Shown: in pieces, positions 10,750 to 22,028 of the stretch
Layout of the letters: each line of letters begins with the position of its first letter
How positions within the stretch are numbered: position 1 is the first letter of the stretch
Source of the DNA: Mesaphorura yosii
Taxonomy: Eukaryota; Arthropoda; Collembola; Poduromorpha; Tullbergiidae
DNA length: 43,497 nucleotides
Direction: 5' to 3'
Assembly: GCA_009869945.1 (NCBI GenBank)
Contig: WIXG01000522.1
Span: 1-43,497 of the forward strand
Position numbers and translations under genes: made by a program
Notes under the pieces: generated by a model
The model's input: only the letters and a program-made list of their open reading frames with translations
Database searches by the model: none
Told to the model about the DNA's origin: nothing

Positions 10750-13700
10750 ATGGACTTCTTCACCACAATCGACCAAGACCAATTACTCGACCCCTCTACA
10801 GACTTTGAGCCCATCTCCCGTCCCCGTTCAAACACGTGGCCCCTCCCACGCCCAGAACCGGGTCCTTCATCAGAGTACACCCCGCCACCCACATTGCCAG
10901 AGGAGGACTTAGAGTCTACCGATTGTCTCCCCCCATCATCTACCGGAAGTGCTCAACAGCAGCAGCAATTAAAGAAATCCACGTCAAGGAGGAACGCCTG
11001 GGGAAACTTATCATACGCCGATTTAATCACACAAGCCATTCAATCCAGCCCAGAATCAAGATTAACCCTATCACAGATTTACGACTGGATGGTCACCAAT
11101 GTTCCTTATTTCAAGGATAAAGGGGACTCCAACTCGAGTGCAGGGTGGAAGGTGAGTACTTGGATTTACTTTGGAAACTTTCCTCGACTTGTGTTTCGGA
11201 GAGTAGCATTAATTAGGCCACTGAATTAGCGATTATTCGGAGATGACTCTGAAACATGTTGAGCGTTGAGAAAGCTGTGCCCTTGAAAAGCAAGACCTTC
11301 ACTTTCACTTTCGTACCCTTCTTCACTGCGGAGACTTGAGCACTGCACACAGTCTCACCGGTGCTGCTCTGCTGTACGATGAAAGTAAGAGTGGCTCGTG
11401 TGCAGTAGACCCTTCCTCGAGCAGCCTCTATAAATAGCATCTTGCTCGAATGATGGGCACTCACGAGGAAGACGGTGGGACTGAAGGACGTTTCAAAGTG
11501 TGCATTGTTGCAAAGTCCCCCCATTAAAAATGAATGGTGTTTTCCCGGCGAGACGAGTTCATTGAACACATTAAAAGAGAGAGGAATGCGTTCATGAGTT
11601 TTACGTACTGATTTACGACTGTCGAGAGTAGAGTGAGTGTAATCGACCGCGACCATGCACTTTTTACGAGCCTTTGTTCTCCTCACGCATTCCTCCATCG
11701 TCTGCGTTGCGTCTGACTCCTTCCACGAGCGGCGGATTGTCCATTGACTGGGCCTCCGCCGGCCGTCCGTTTAATGGAACGGGAGGACAAAAGACTTGGC
11801 TTGCCAACCATTCCTTAGAGTGCTCCGTCTGTGATTAATCATCCCCCGGTAGACTGTCTGCCGGCGCTTTCTTTCCATCTCCTCCACTCTCTTTTGACTT
11901 TCTCTCCATCATCTCCTCCGATTTCGTCATCTTTCCCCGTATCTGCTGTCACCCTCCGCTCATTAGCGAGTCAATCACTGTGCTCTCATTACTTATTCAT
12001 TAGAGAATTCTTACTGTCTCTTTATAAAGAGGAATTCCGGTGGTAAACAAGGAGTTCTGTCTCCGGTTTGGTAAACACCACTCTTGCGAATTACGGAATA
12101 ATCAGGGAAAGTCAGAGACCGAGAGAGAGAGAGAAAAGATGATGGACGAGATACGCTCTCTTTTTATTGTTGTATCAAAACGATTTGGGGAGAGAGATTA
12201 ATTGCTGCTGAACTCCTCAGAAAACCGCTGTCTCTCTCGTGCCTCTTGATTTTCTGTGGAATGTTACTGGCGCCACCGCACGGGCTCAGACACCTCCATC
12301 CCTGATCTCTAAATTGAATCTTGCAGAACTCCATACGCCATAACCTCTCCCTCCATAATCGTTTCATGAGAGTGCAGAATGAAGGCACCGGGAAATCCTC
12401 CTGGTGGATGCTCAATCCTGATGCTAAGCCTGGCAAGGCAGCTAGACGACGTGCTACAACCCTGGAAACGAGTAAATACGAAAAGAAGAGGGGACGGATA
12501 AAGAAGAAGCTGGAGCAGATGAGGAATGGTGGTTTGAGTCCATCTGGAGCGAGCTTAGGGGAAGGATTGGAGCTGTATGGGGGCGAGGAGGAGGTGAGTT
12601 TATTTCTCCCGCATTGCTTTTTTTTAAAAGGAAAAACAAGGAGCAAATCACATCTGCATTTCATCAGAGTTCCCTAATGAATTCCCGTTTTTCAAAATTA
12701 CCCGCCGCATTAAAAAAAAAAGTTGGATCGAAACTCCGCGCCACTTTTTTTAAAATTTCTACTCCAGAATAATCCCGCCACATTTTCTTTAAAAAATTTC
12801 TACTCCAAAAAATCCCCATTATATTCAAGAATTTCCGACTTACAAATTTTTCCAACAAAAAAATCGCGGTGCTTTCTCGAAAAGATCTCGCTCCCACCAT
12901 TCCAGGGCACTAATCTAATAAATTCTATACAGGGCCACCTCCACCCACCGCCCCACTTCTCCCCCCAATCATCAGACTCTTTCCGGCCCCGCACGAGTTC
13001 AAACGCCTCATCCATAGGTCCATCATCTCGTCTCTCTCCTTTATTGGATGACCAACTGCAGTTCTACTCTGGCTACTTTGCCCCGGATCGGTTTGGAGCT
13101 GAAGCGTTAGCTGCGAGTCTCGGCCCTGCCATGAGGTTGGGGCAGGAGTCGCCTCACGCTGGACCCAGTTTTGAGTTTCAGGGCGGGCAGGGACCGTTCA
13201 GGAGTCACGTGAGTTTGGATTTCTGTTTGGCGACTACGGTTATTTAAACTCAATTTTCTTGACGACTCTCCTACAGAGCTTCGGCGTCTCCTCCCACTAC
13301 ACCCGGCCCCAACTCTCAGCCGGTGGGTCGATGACGGCAGCCCAGGCGCAGGAGCAGGGGAGGGTGAGCACGATTTTTATTTTTTTTCTGTACTCGTTTT
13401 TCTAAACAATTCTCTTCCATTTCCACAGCAGCAACAGCCCCATCCCCACACTCAACCCCATCCACACTCTTCATCCCTCGATCACCTGCACTTGTTTCCT
13501 ACTTCTGGCATGTTCAACCCGTTTCAACAATCACAGCAGCAGCAATTATTTCCAGACATCAAACCGGATCTGGACTTTAATCTTGAGCAGTTGGAGCCCA
13601 GTTTCACTACTCAGGTGGATGAGGAGGTTTTACAATCCGAGCTGCTGTCTAGTGAGCTATTACAAGGCTTTGGGGAGTACATCGGGGAGGGAACGGGGCA

Positions 13701-13918
13701 GCAGTTTGGTGAGTTTGTGTATTCAAGAGTGGGGAGTTATGAGGTGAAAATATCTTTTATCTGAAATCTTGCATTGACAATCCCCAGGACAACTCCAACC
13801 CCAAACAAACACAATTACCCAGCAGCAGCTGACCGGTAACTACAACCCACAGCAACCAACGCTGCTCGAGCAGACTCCGCCCCCTCCACAGCAACAAGGA
13901 AGACAGTGGGTCCACTGA
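10750..13918 (+). CDS. foxo: Forkhead transcription factor FoxO
   Basis: Nuclear effector of insulin/PI3K/AKT signalling. Six coding exons: 10750-11151, 12327-12593, 12933-13208, 13277-13363, 13429-13708 and 13788-13918 (480 aa, in frame). The forkhead domain runs from [18 protein letters not shown] through [16 protein letters not shown] to [13 protein letters not shown] and [35 protein letters not shown] is FoxO-type. All three AKT-type sites are present: RPRSNTWP near residue 30, RRRATT directly after the forkhead, and [10 protein letters not shown] in the third coding exon. The second site has Thr where Ser is usual. The C-terminus has Gln-rich stretches and an acidic [12 protein letters not shown] / [12 protein letters not shown] segment, probably the transactivation region. 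The forkhead domain is split between GWK and NSIRH, the classic FoxO intron position, by a 1,175-nt intron. The ATG follows acceptor TTTTTCAG by 21 nt. Confidence 0.97.
11152..12326 (+). other. foxo: Large foxo intron within the forkhead domain
   Basis: This 1,175-nt intron is unusually long for the window, where most introns are 50-130 nt. Its position between GWK and NSIRH is known for FoxO genes across animals. It may carry regulatory sequence. It contains a 161-codon minus-strand frame without recognisable homology, which I do not call a gene. Confidence 0.7.
12660..12900 (+). repeat. Degenerate short tandem repeat in a foxo intron
   Basis: Within the intron 12594-12932 a unit of about 50-60 nt recurs, e.g. 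CGCCAC-T-run-TTAAAATTTCTACTCCA at about 12739-12770 and a diverged copy at about 12776-12806. Further weaker copies flank these. No coding content. Confidence 0.45.
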
Positions 13919-14729
13919 AAAATAGAATTTTTAAGGCAAATTATTATGAAAATGCTTAGATTGGTATATATAAATCTATACATACATGCCCCCGGAAATG
14001 AATGGTGACTATATTTACTATACAGACTATATATTATATCCTATATGATGATGATGAAAATTGTAATTCTAAAGTTATATATTTTTAAGCACGTGACTAC
14101 TCTAAGATACAAGTCCTCTATATTTTCCAAGTGTATTTTTCTCGAGTGCGCTCTCAGGCGTTTTCAAAACATTGTGTTCAGGGGTCCATTTCGAGTTCGC
14201 CATCGGTTTAAAGGAGGCTGCTTCGTTGCCGGGGCGCAACCTTTCAAAAAGTCCACAATTTATACTACAATCACGTAGAGTTTAGGTTGCCGTTGTCATC
14301 GCCGCTGCCGTTGTCGCGGTGATAAAATCATACACGGGCGTGAAATAAAAAGCTTTTTGTTGTCTTGTTTTTTTTTTAATGTCTCTTTGTTCTACGTCCG
14401 GGTGATTCGTCTCAAGAAGAGTGGAAGAGTGAATGAACAGCAAGCAGGAGCAGCAGCGGCGACTGCGCAATACACACCACTCTCGAGTTTGCACAACTGC
14501 TGCTCTGCTCTCAAAAAATCGATAGGAAAAAGGTGTACTACAGCCGTGAGCAGCAAGCGAGCAGCAGTCAAGTAGAGGAGGTCTGTCAAAAACTGCCCAA
14601 GAAAACACGTCGGGAGTTTGCGAAATTTCTTGAAATCCGTTCCACCGTTCACAGTAGTGTTCAAGTCGAAAGTGGGAGAGTAGTGGAAATCATGGAGTAG
14701 GAAGCAGGACTAGAATTTAGAGTTTAGAC
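13919..14729 (+). other. foxo 3' UTR and Sap47 upstream region
   Basis: An AATAAA at 14344-14349 is the likely foxo polyadenylation signal (3' UTR about 430 nt). The remaining sequence before the Sap47 ATG probably holds its promoter and 5' UTR. No other gene is seen. Confidence 0.4.
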
Positions 14730-16508
14730 ATGCTCTCCAACTTTACAAGCCAGATCGGGAGCTTCATGGGGAAGAAGGGTGGTGGAGGGGAAGCTGGGGC
14801 AGAGGAGGGTGGGGCTCCGCCAGCGGCAGGTGGAGCCCCAGCCGATCAACAGACTGGAGCAACAGCTGGAGGTGGAGCTGGACAGCAGCAACCGCAGCAG
14901 CAGGGAGGGTGAGTTCATAATTGAAAGGTCGATAATTTAATTTGTTCCCCAATGTGCCACTCCCGCAGGAGCGTCCTCTCCTCCTTCACCTCCTCCATCG
15001 GGAGCTTCATCTCGTCTAAGAAGGGCACTGCAGCTGCTGAAACGGGGACGACAGAGGGGGCAGCAGCGGAGGGCACGACCGGAACGGCAGCCGAGCCCCC
15101 GCCGCCGACCTCACAGGGGAGGTATTAATACTCTTTCAAAGGCCAGTGTGCCTCCAATTCACTGAATTTCAATTACCCCCTCTAATTTTACAGCTCCCTC
15201 CTCCCCTCCTCCCTCAACCTCTCCTCCACGGTGAAGAACCATATCCCCAGTTGGCTGCTAGGGAAGACAGAAGCACCAGCAGCGGATCCTACAGGAGAGC
15301 CCCCCACAACTGTGGTGCAACCCCCAACAAACCCCGACTCTAAAGCATCAACACCCTCCTCGGCGACGGGGGGAGCCGATTCAGAAAAAGAAGATACTGG
15401 ACTAGAAAAGGTTAAGTCAATAGGGTCTTATCTGTTCAGCGCTGTGAAGGGGGCGGGGCAGAAGATTAAGGAGACGGTGAGTCTTTGATATTCTAGGTTT
15501 AATTATACCCTTAATCAAACAACTTTCCCTATCGCAGAACCTCCTCGAGAACTTCCAGCGGGAGCACGACACGTTCCTCAAGTCGAAGCAGGGCAAGGGC
15601 GCTGGAGATGGGCTCCCCCCGTGGGTAGGACACTCGAAAGAAGAAGCTCTGAGGGAAGAGGTGTTGGGGTTGAGTGGGGTGAGTGCTTAGAAAACTCAAG
15701 TCATTGGAAAATATTGAGACAGCGACTTTTGAAGCCTGTATGGAGATAACCCAATAGGAAACTGCATAGAGAGAAAATTCTATTTGCAGAAAATTTCGAT
15801 GTAGAAAAGCCCTAGGCAGAAAATCTCTCTAAAAAATTAAGATACTCCGAAACACATATACATATATGGAGAAACTCTATTGAAAAAATTGTATACAGAA
15901 AATCTCTCTGTAGAAAATCCCTATGCAAAAGATCTGCGTAGAGAAGACTCTCTGTAGATAACTCTATGGAGAGAACTCTATTGAAAGCAGTATACAGAGA
16001 GAAATGTCTATGCAGAGTCTATACACATGGCTCTAATTTATGCAAATCCTCTCCACAGGACCGTCGCAACTTCGTTCGAGCCCCCCCACCAGGAGTCCCC
16101 TTCCAGTATGACTGGCTGGAGTTTGAACCCATCGCCATGGCACTACTAAAAGAGGACAAGAATTTGGTTCAGATGAGATACGACCTGGTCCCCAAAATCG
16201 TGAGTGAGGAGCAGTTTTGGCGGAATTACTTTTATAGAGTGACGTTGTTGAAAGAGTCGATGGAGGGGGGTGAGTGCTGGATTTTTTGACGTGTTTTTTG
16301 ACTCACCATTCCTACTTTTGAAATTTACCCGCCCCTATGCTTTTATTCAGACTCCACGACAACGGTAGCTTCAACAACAGCCCGCCCCCGCCACGACTCT
16401 GATTTGGAGCAGGAGCTGAACGAGGAGCTACGTTCTTACGAAGTCGTTGGCTCCCGTATAGGAAAGGAAGATGAGAAGGAGATTGACGCGATGCTCGACT
16501 TGAAGTAA
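14730..16508 (+). CDS. Sap47: Synapse-associated protein Sap47/SYAP1 (BSD domain)
   Basis: Six exons: 14730-14908, 14969-15121, 15194-15476, 15538-15678, 16059-16269 and 16351-16508, giving 374 aa in frame. The BSD domain is in exon 5: FVRAPPPGVPFQYDW, VPKIVSEEQFWRNYFYRV, with the diagnostic FW and FYRV residues. Upstream is a low-complexity Gly/Ala/Pro/Gln region, and an amphipathic repeat recurs at the start of exons 1 and 2 (NFTSQIGSFMGKK, SFTSSIGSFISSKK) with a looser third copy in exon 3. By family knowledge Sap47 is a presynaptic protein linked to neuromuscular-junction function, and vertebrate SYAP1 to AKT regulation; neither role is shown by the sequence. The C-terminus is acidic and ends DAMLDLK. 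The ATG precedes the first repeat as in family members. Confidence 0.93.
15700..16040 (+). repeat. Short degenerate tandem repeat in Sap47 intron 4
   Basis: The intron 15679-16058 is much longer than its neighbours in the gene. It is filled with variants of a ~17-20-nt unit of the form GTAGAAAATCTCTCTG / GCAGAAAATTTC / ATGGAGAAACTCTATTGA. Several units carry an inner AG or GT. No coding potential. Confidence 0.65.
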
Positions 16509-16829
16509 AGCGCACCCATCGCAAAAATTCGGAAGCCAACCCGCGAGCGATAAACTCGACAACAATCAGATGAAACTTGCGAAATAGGAGAACCGCCGTA
16601 GTCATGGAGAGAAAACTGTTCTTAGTCGCCCTACTATAATATAAACTAGCAAAGCTAATATAACATACGTTGTACACCGCTTTCAACAATAACAATATTC
16701 CATTCCGCTTCTCTCTATCAATTGTAATTTATTATTGGTTAAGGATTGTTATCTCTTCTTGGAATTCCTACTACTGCTGTTTGTGTGCGTGTATATGATA
16801 TTTAATTTCAAAGTGTGTTGCCATGGGAA

Positions 16830-16835
16830 AATAAA
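16830..16835 (+). promoter_or_regulatory. Polyadenylation signal AATAAA, Sap47
   Basis: AATAAA lies about 320 nt downstream of the Sap47 stop codon, directly after GTTGCCATGGGAAA. Confidence 0.5.
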
Positions 16836-17246
16836 AGAAATATGGTTGCTGTTTGAAGTTGTTGGGGATTTTGTAGGCCAGCTATTATTATTAAGGCGGT
16901 TTTGTGGGCGCCTCTCGCCGAGACCAGACTTTTGAGGGGCGAGCGAGAGCGAAAACCGAGCGGATGTCGAACGTAGATGGCGCTCCGCGGTGGGATGGTC
17001 TAGCAGCAACGCCGTACGAGCGGAGAGCGTCTCTTTTTTTCTTCCTCTTACGTGCTACGCTGCAGTGTTATGAATGTGTGTGTGTGGAAAAAAAAACAAA
17101 AACAAAAACAGGAGAAAGAGCGGTGGCCGTGGCAACAAAAGCCAAACTCGACAAATGTGAATCTCTCAAACATAAAATAGAGCCGGACTAAGAACGAAGG
17201 ATATCAATTAAACCCACATCGACACAACAGAAATACAGGAAAAACG
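16836..17246 (+). other. Intergenic region upstream of the 4TM gene
   Basis: No gene is seen. It contains TAGATGGCGCT (16974-16984, resembling an insect CTCF core) and an A-rich run near 17089-17110, probably within the 4TM gene's promoter or 5' UTR. Confidence 0.4.
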
Positions 17247-18320
17247 ATGTGCAGCCTCAGCTGTGGCGTGAAGACCGTCAGCCTCCTGAGTTGTGTGAGT
17301 GTGCTTGCAAGCTGAATTTGATTAAGGGCGTTTTTTTACATATCTTGAAGACTTTAACAACGACCTTTTCAATCCCGCAGCTCCTTGCCGCCGCCGTCGT
17401 GATTGTCGGAGGGCTGTTGCTGAAGCAGAGCTACGAGGAGCGGGAGGAGCGTTATGGGGGGTTGAGGAAGGAGTTGGGGAAGAGTAAGTACTTTTGGAGG
17501 AGGCGTCGTGAACAAGTCGAGCGCTTCGAGGACCCCCTTTGGGGGGATCTCGTTCACGACGGCACCGCGTACATCTAATCCCCCTCTTTTCTCTCTTTCC
17601 GACTTTAGCCTCCCTCGACATTACCCGCTCCCTCGGCCTCACCCCAACGGACGTGACTGGGGACAAGTACTGGAAGACGCTGCTGAGCGTGAGCGCCGTG
17701 GCGGTCGCGGCGGGGGCTCTTCAACTACTCACGAGCCTCTTTCTGCTGCTGTGCGCGAGTAGTAAGGTTGGTGTTCCTTTTAGAGGGAGAGTTGTCATGG
17801 TTACTAAATTGCTTTCTTGTGTTATTCCCGCCAAAATCCGTGCCTGGTCGCCGTGTCACCATGGAATTCTGCCACTTTCCGCCACGAAAAACCTCTCTGG
17901 TCACTAAATCATCGTCTATCGCCTTGGTAACGGAATTCCTCCTGTTTTCGCCACGAAAATCCGCCCCTGGTCGCCAAACTTCCTCGCCTCGCTTCGAAAA
18001 TTCCCTCTGGTCGCTTCGCTTCAAAAATTCGTCGTTGCCTTGGTCATCAAATTTTCTCGCCGCACCTCGAAAATCTCGTTGCCTCCGCACAGGGTGGCCG
18101 CATCTCCGCCAAAATCTGGGTGGGCGTCAATTTCTTCACGATCCTGGCGCTCGGCTCCGCCCTCGCCTGCCTCCTCTGGCAAGACGAGTACCGTAAAAAG
18201 GCTGAGGCGGGAGACGACCATCTCCTCCTCTCTTTTATGGGCGCCCTGGCCGTGGACGGAGTTTTTCTCTTTCTCTTCATGTTCATCAACGCAGCGTTTA
18301 GCTGCAGGAGCTCCAACTGA
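17247..18320 (+). CDS. Four-transmembrane protein, family not assigned
   Basis: Four exons (17247-17294, 17381-17483, 17609-17766, 18093-18320) join in frame to 178 aa. Four hydrophobic helices are visible: LLAAAVVIVGGLLL after a Cys-containing N-terminus, then LLSVSAVAVAAGALQLLTSL, VNFFTILALGSALACLLW, and GALAVDGVFLFLFMFINAAF. The first loop (about residues 40-70) is charged and contains YEEREERYGGLRKELGK and LGLTPTDVTGDKYW; it may be extracellular. The layout (short N-terminus, larger loop 1, short tail CRSSN) resembles claudin- or tetraspan-like proteins, but I see no W-GLW-C-C or CCG signature. I therefore leave the family open. Splice phases are consistent. Intron 2 carries the family-A inverted-repeat element and intron 3 is a long repetitive intron. 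Confidence 0.78.
17502..17563 (+). repeat. Short inverted-repeat element inside a 4TM-gene intron (family A, copy 1)
   Basis: Inside the intron 17484-17608, GTCGTGAAC (17505-17513) is perfectly answered by GTTCACGAC (17552-17560). Core TCGAGCGCTTCGA lies at 17517-17529, and a second inner foldback GACCCCC...GGGGGG sits in the loop. It begins 17-19 nt after the donor in gene-sense orientation. It matches the element in the MKK4 intron at 5316-5369. Confidence 0.8.
17790..18085 (+). repeat. Degenerate repeat filling intron 3 of the 4TM gene
   Basis: The intron 17767-18092 contains several diverged copies of a unit built from CGCCACGAAAA, CCTCTGGTC(G/A)C and a following T/A stretch (e.g. near 17879-17905, 17950-17980, 17998-18015, 18055-18075). 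The pattern looks like tandem amplification with decay. Confidence 0.55.
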
Positions 18321-19534
18321 ATACTTTAAGGGGTTAGGAAGCCAGCTGAAGTTGATGAAGTTTTGATCTCTAAATTCGTGTTTTTTGTTCTCTCATTTGT
18401 GTCTTTTGCCATGGAGACTCCCCATTGAGAATCTCGAAAATGTAAACACTTTGCCACGCCCACTTTTTTTTAGTTTAGTGCCGCCAGGGGCACTGCGAAT
18501 TTCGAAGAATCTCTCTACTCTTTCATACTCAGTTGCAGGCTAATTTATTGCGAAGTTAATTATGCGCTTCAAACGAAAAACCCCGAATCTCGGAAAATTT
18601 AGTTTGTCACTCGAACGAACAAATTTGAAACAAACGAGCATCAAAATTAAGGGCACCCTTAAGGCCTGCTGTCATAATAATATGCATAATATTGCATTGA
18701 AGGGGCGAATTCACTAATGCCCGGTTGTACCAACAACAGCAGATTGTATGACTAAGCTTCTCGGTCTCGTCGGTAGGCAATTTTGTGGAAACCAAGGATT
18801 TAATCTAAGATTAAAGTTAACCTTGGTTCGAACAACTAGGCTTTAACGGGTGTGAATTTTGCCACGGATTCCGGACGGTAATGGATGCGAGCCTGATAGC
18901 TGAGTTATTGCTGATTGATAAAGTTTTCCCAAGCCAGACAAGCTTTTCTACCAACTACGTTCAACGGAACCCAAGTTATTGCAAAAAGAATCTTGGAGTT
19001 TGCGCATGGAAATACGGAAGTTTTTAACAATGTTTGTAATTTTCAACATTGGAATTTCAAAAAGACCTTATTTCGACATTTGCAATTTTTTGTGTGCAAT
19101 ATCTTTGGAGTATGGTTTCTTTGAGCGTTGCGCGAGCAGACAATTTTTGGGGGGTTTCAGGGCATGGGCTATCGCCTCAAAATTTTTTGACTGAATTTGA
19201 GACGGAACGACCTCCGTCCCTCATTAGTGAATACGCCTCCCGAACTCTTCTATTTAATGGCACTACTGTTAAACTTGTACCACTCCCTTGATTTTAATTT
19301 AATTAGTCTGTTGATACAGTCTTTCCTTATTTAAGAATCCCTTATCGAAATTCGGGGGTTTTCGTTGGAAGCGCTCAATTGTTAATTTATTGCAGCAGCG
19401 GTTGTGAACCTCCAGCTTTTGCCTTTGCTGTCGTGTAAAATAAATTTGTTTTGTCTTGTTTTATTGATGCTGAAATAAATCCGTAGCTTCTTAACAAATA
19501 AACAATAATCATCGTTTCCATAGTATTTATTCAC
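18321..19534. other. Intergenic region, no gene recognised
   Basis: About 1.2 kb between the 4TM stop and the repeat block downstream of the Regnase-like gene. The open frames are short and featureless. GCCATGGAGAC lies at 18408-18418, a CTCF-like CCGCCAGGGGCAC near 18481, and GTTTCCATAG at 19514-19523. Confidence 0.45.
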
Positions 19535-19850
19535 GTGTAACAAAAAAAAAACAAAGGAGCCTCAGCGTCGCCTTAATCCTTCACAAAAGTGCGTTCTTTG
19601 CTTTTCGAGTGACAAGTACCAGTAAAAAAAACAGGGGCAGCCTCAAAACCACATTAATCACCGTCCACCTTCACAAGAATTTCACACGCGACAAGTAACA
19701 ATTTTTAAAAAGTCGAAACGGAGGCCTCGCCGGCGCCTTAACCATCGTCTTTCAGAAGAGTGCGTTCTTTATTGTTTTCGCGTAGCACAAGTAACAAAAA
19801 ACGGAAAAAAGCAGTACCGGCCTCAAAGCGGCCTTAATAATCAGCCATGG
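19535..19850 (-). repeat. Four-copy degenerate tandem repeat downstream of the Regnase-like gene
   Basis: About 80-90-nt units recur, each with an A-rich head, a block like GAGCCTCAG-GCCTTAAT, then TTCACAAAAGTGCGTTCTTT or a variant, then GACAAGTAACA. Copies begin near 19540, 19625, 19705 and 19795. Minus-strand AATAAA occurs near 19768-19773 and near 19526-19531, so the block probably lies in or next to the 3' UTR of the Regnase-like gene. Confidence 0.65.
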
Positions 19851-19911
19851 CAAGGAGTGCCTTGTTTAACTAGCTAAACAGTCATAAACCATACAAAGTC
19901 ATAGCAACTCA

Positions 19912-21454
<1,543 letters not shown>

Positions 21455-22028
21455 TCCTCGGTGGGGGGAACACTCGCTGGAGCGACTTAGCTATGGAAAC
21501 ACGTCCGAAACTTTGAAGCAATCACCCCAGTGTAGAGACTCAAGACTCTGTTCGTCTTCGATTGGGACTGCTGCGCTCTCGAATTTCTATCTTGCGAATT
21601 TGCTCGCACATCCGCCTTCTGCTCGATCTTCTCTTCTGCTACTGTCGTCGTCCCACATTGGCGAGCTTGAAATCCGTGTTGCTCAGACTGCATCCTCCTT
21701 TAAAACTCTTCTTCACTACAGTAAACAGCTGTGTCTTGCACAAAAGCAGCATAGAGCATGTGTGTGCAAATGCTCGCGAGATTGCAGAAAGCAGGTCATT
21801 TCATACTCGTCGCTCGTACATAATCCCGGATCTTCTTCCAACACTTTTGCTCCTCTTTCGCAACTCCACAATTCTGATACGAAGAGTATTTCCAAATTGT
21901 CCATGGCAATCCACCGGTATGCATAAACACAGAACTTTAGGAAAGGTACAAAAACTACAAACGGCAGTCTTCTTTTATTTTGTCAGTCTTAAACAAAAAT
22001 TGGTCTCTTAATCCCCCTTCTAAAATAC
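21455..22028. other. Regnase upstream region and arrow/LRP6 3' flank
   Basis: The gap holds the Regnase promoter and 5' UTR on one side and the arrow/LRP6 3' UTR on the other. A minus-strand AATAAA (TTTATT at 21974-21979) lies about 50 nt beyond the LRP stop. CTATGGAAAC (21491-21500) and CCATGGCAAT (21901-21910) also occur. Confidence 0.5.
21974..21979 (-). promoter_or_regulatory. Polyadenylation signal, arrow/LRP6
   Basis: AATAAA on the minus strand lies about 50 nt past the LRP stop codon. It supports 22029 as the true end of the coding region. Confidence 0.65.

Noticed and set aside
11213..11698. 161-codon minus-strand frame inside the first coding foxo intron
   Set aside because: No recognisable domain, no splice partners, and other featureless frames of similar length (160-177 codons) occur by chance in this window.
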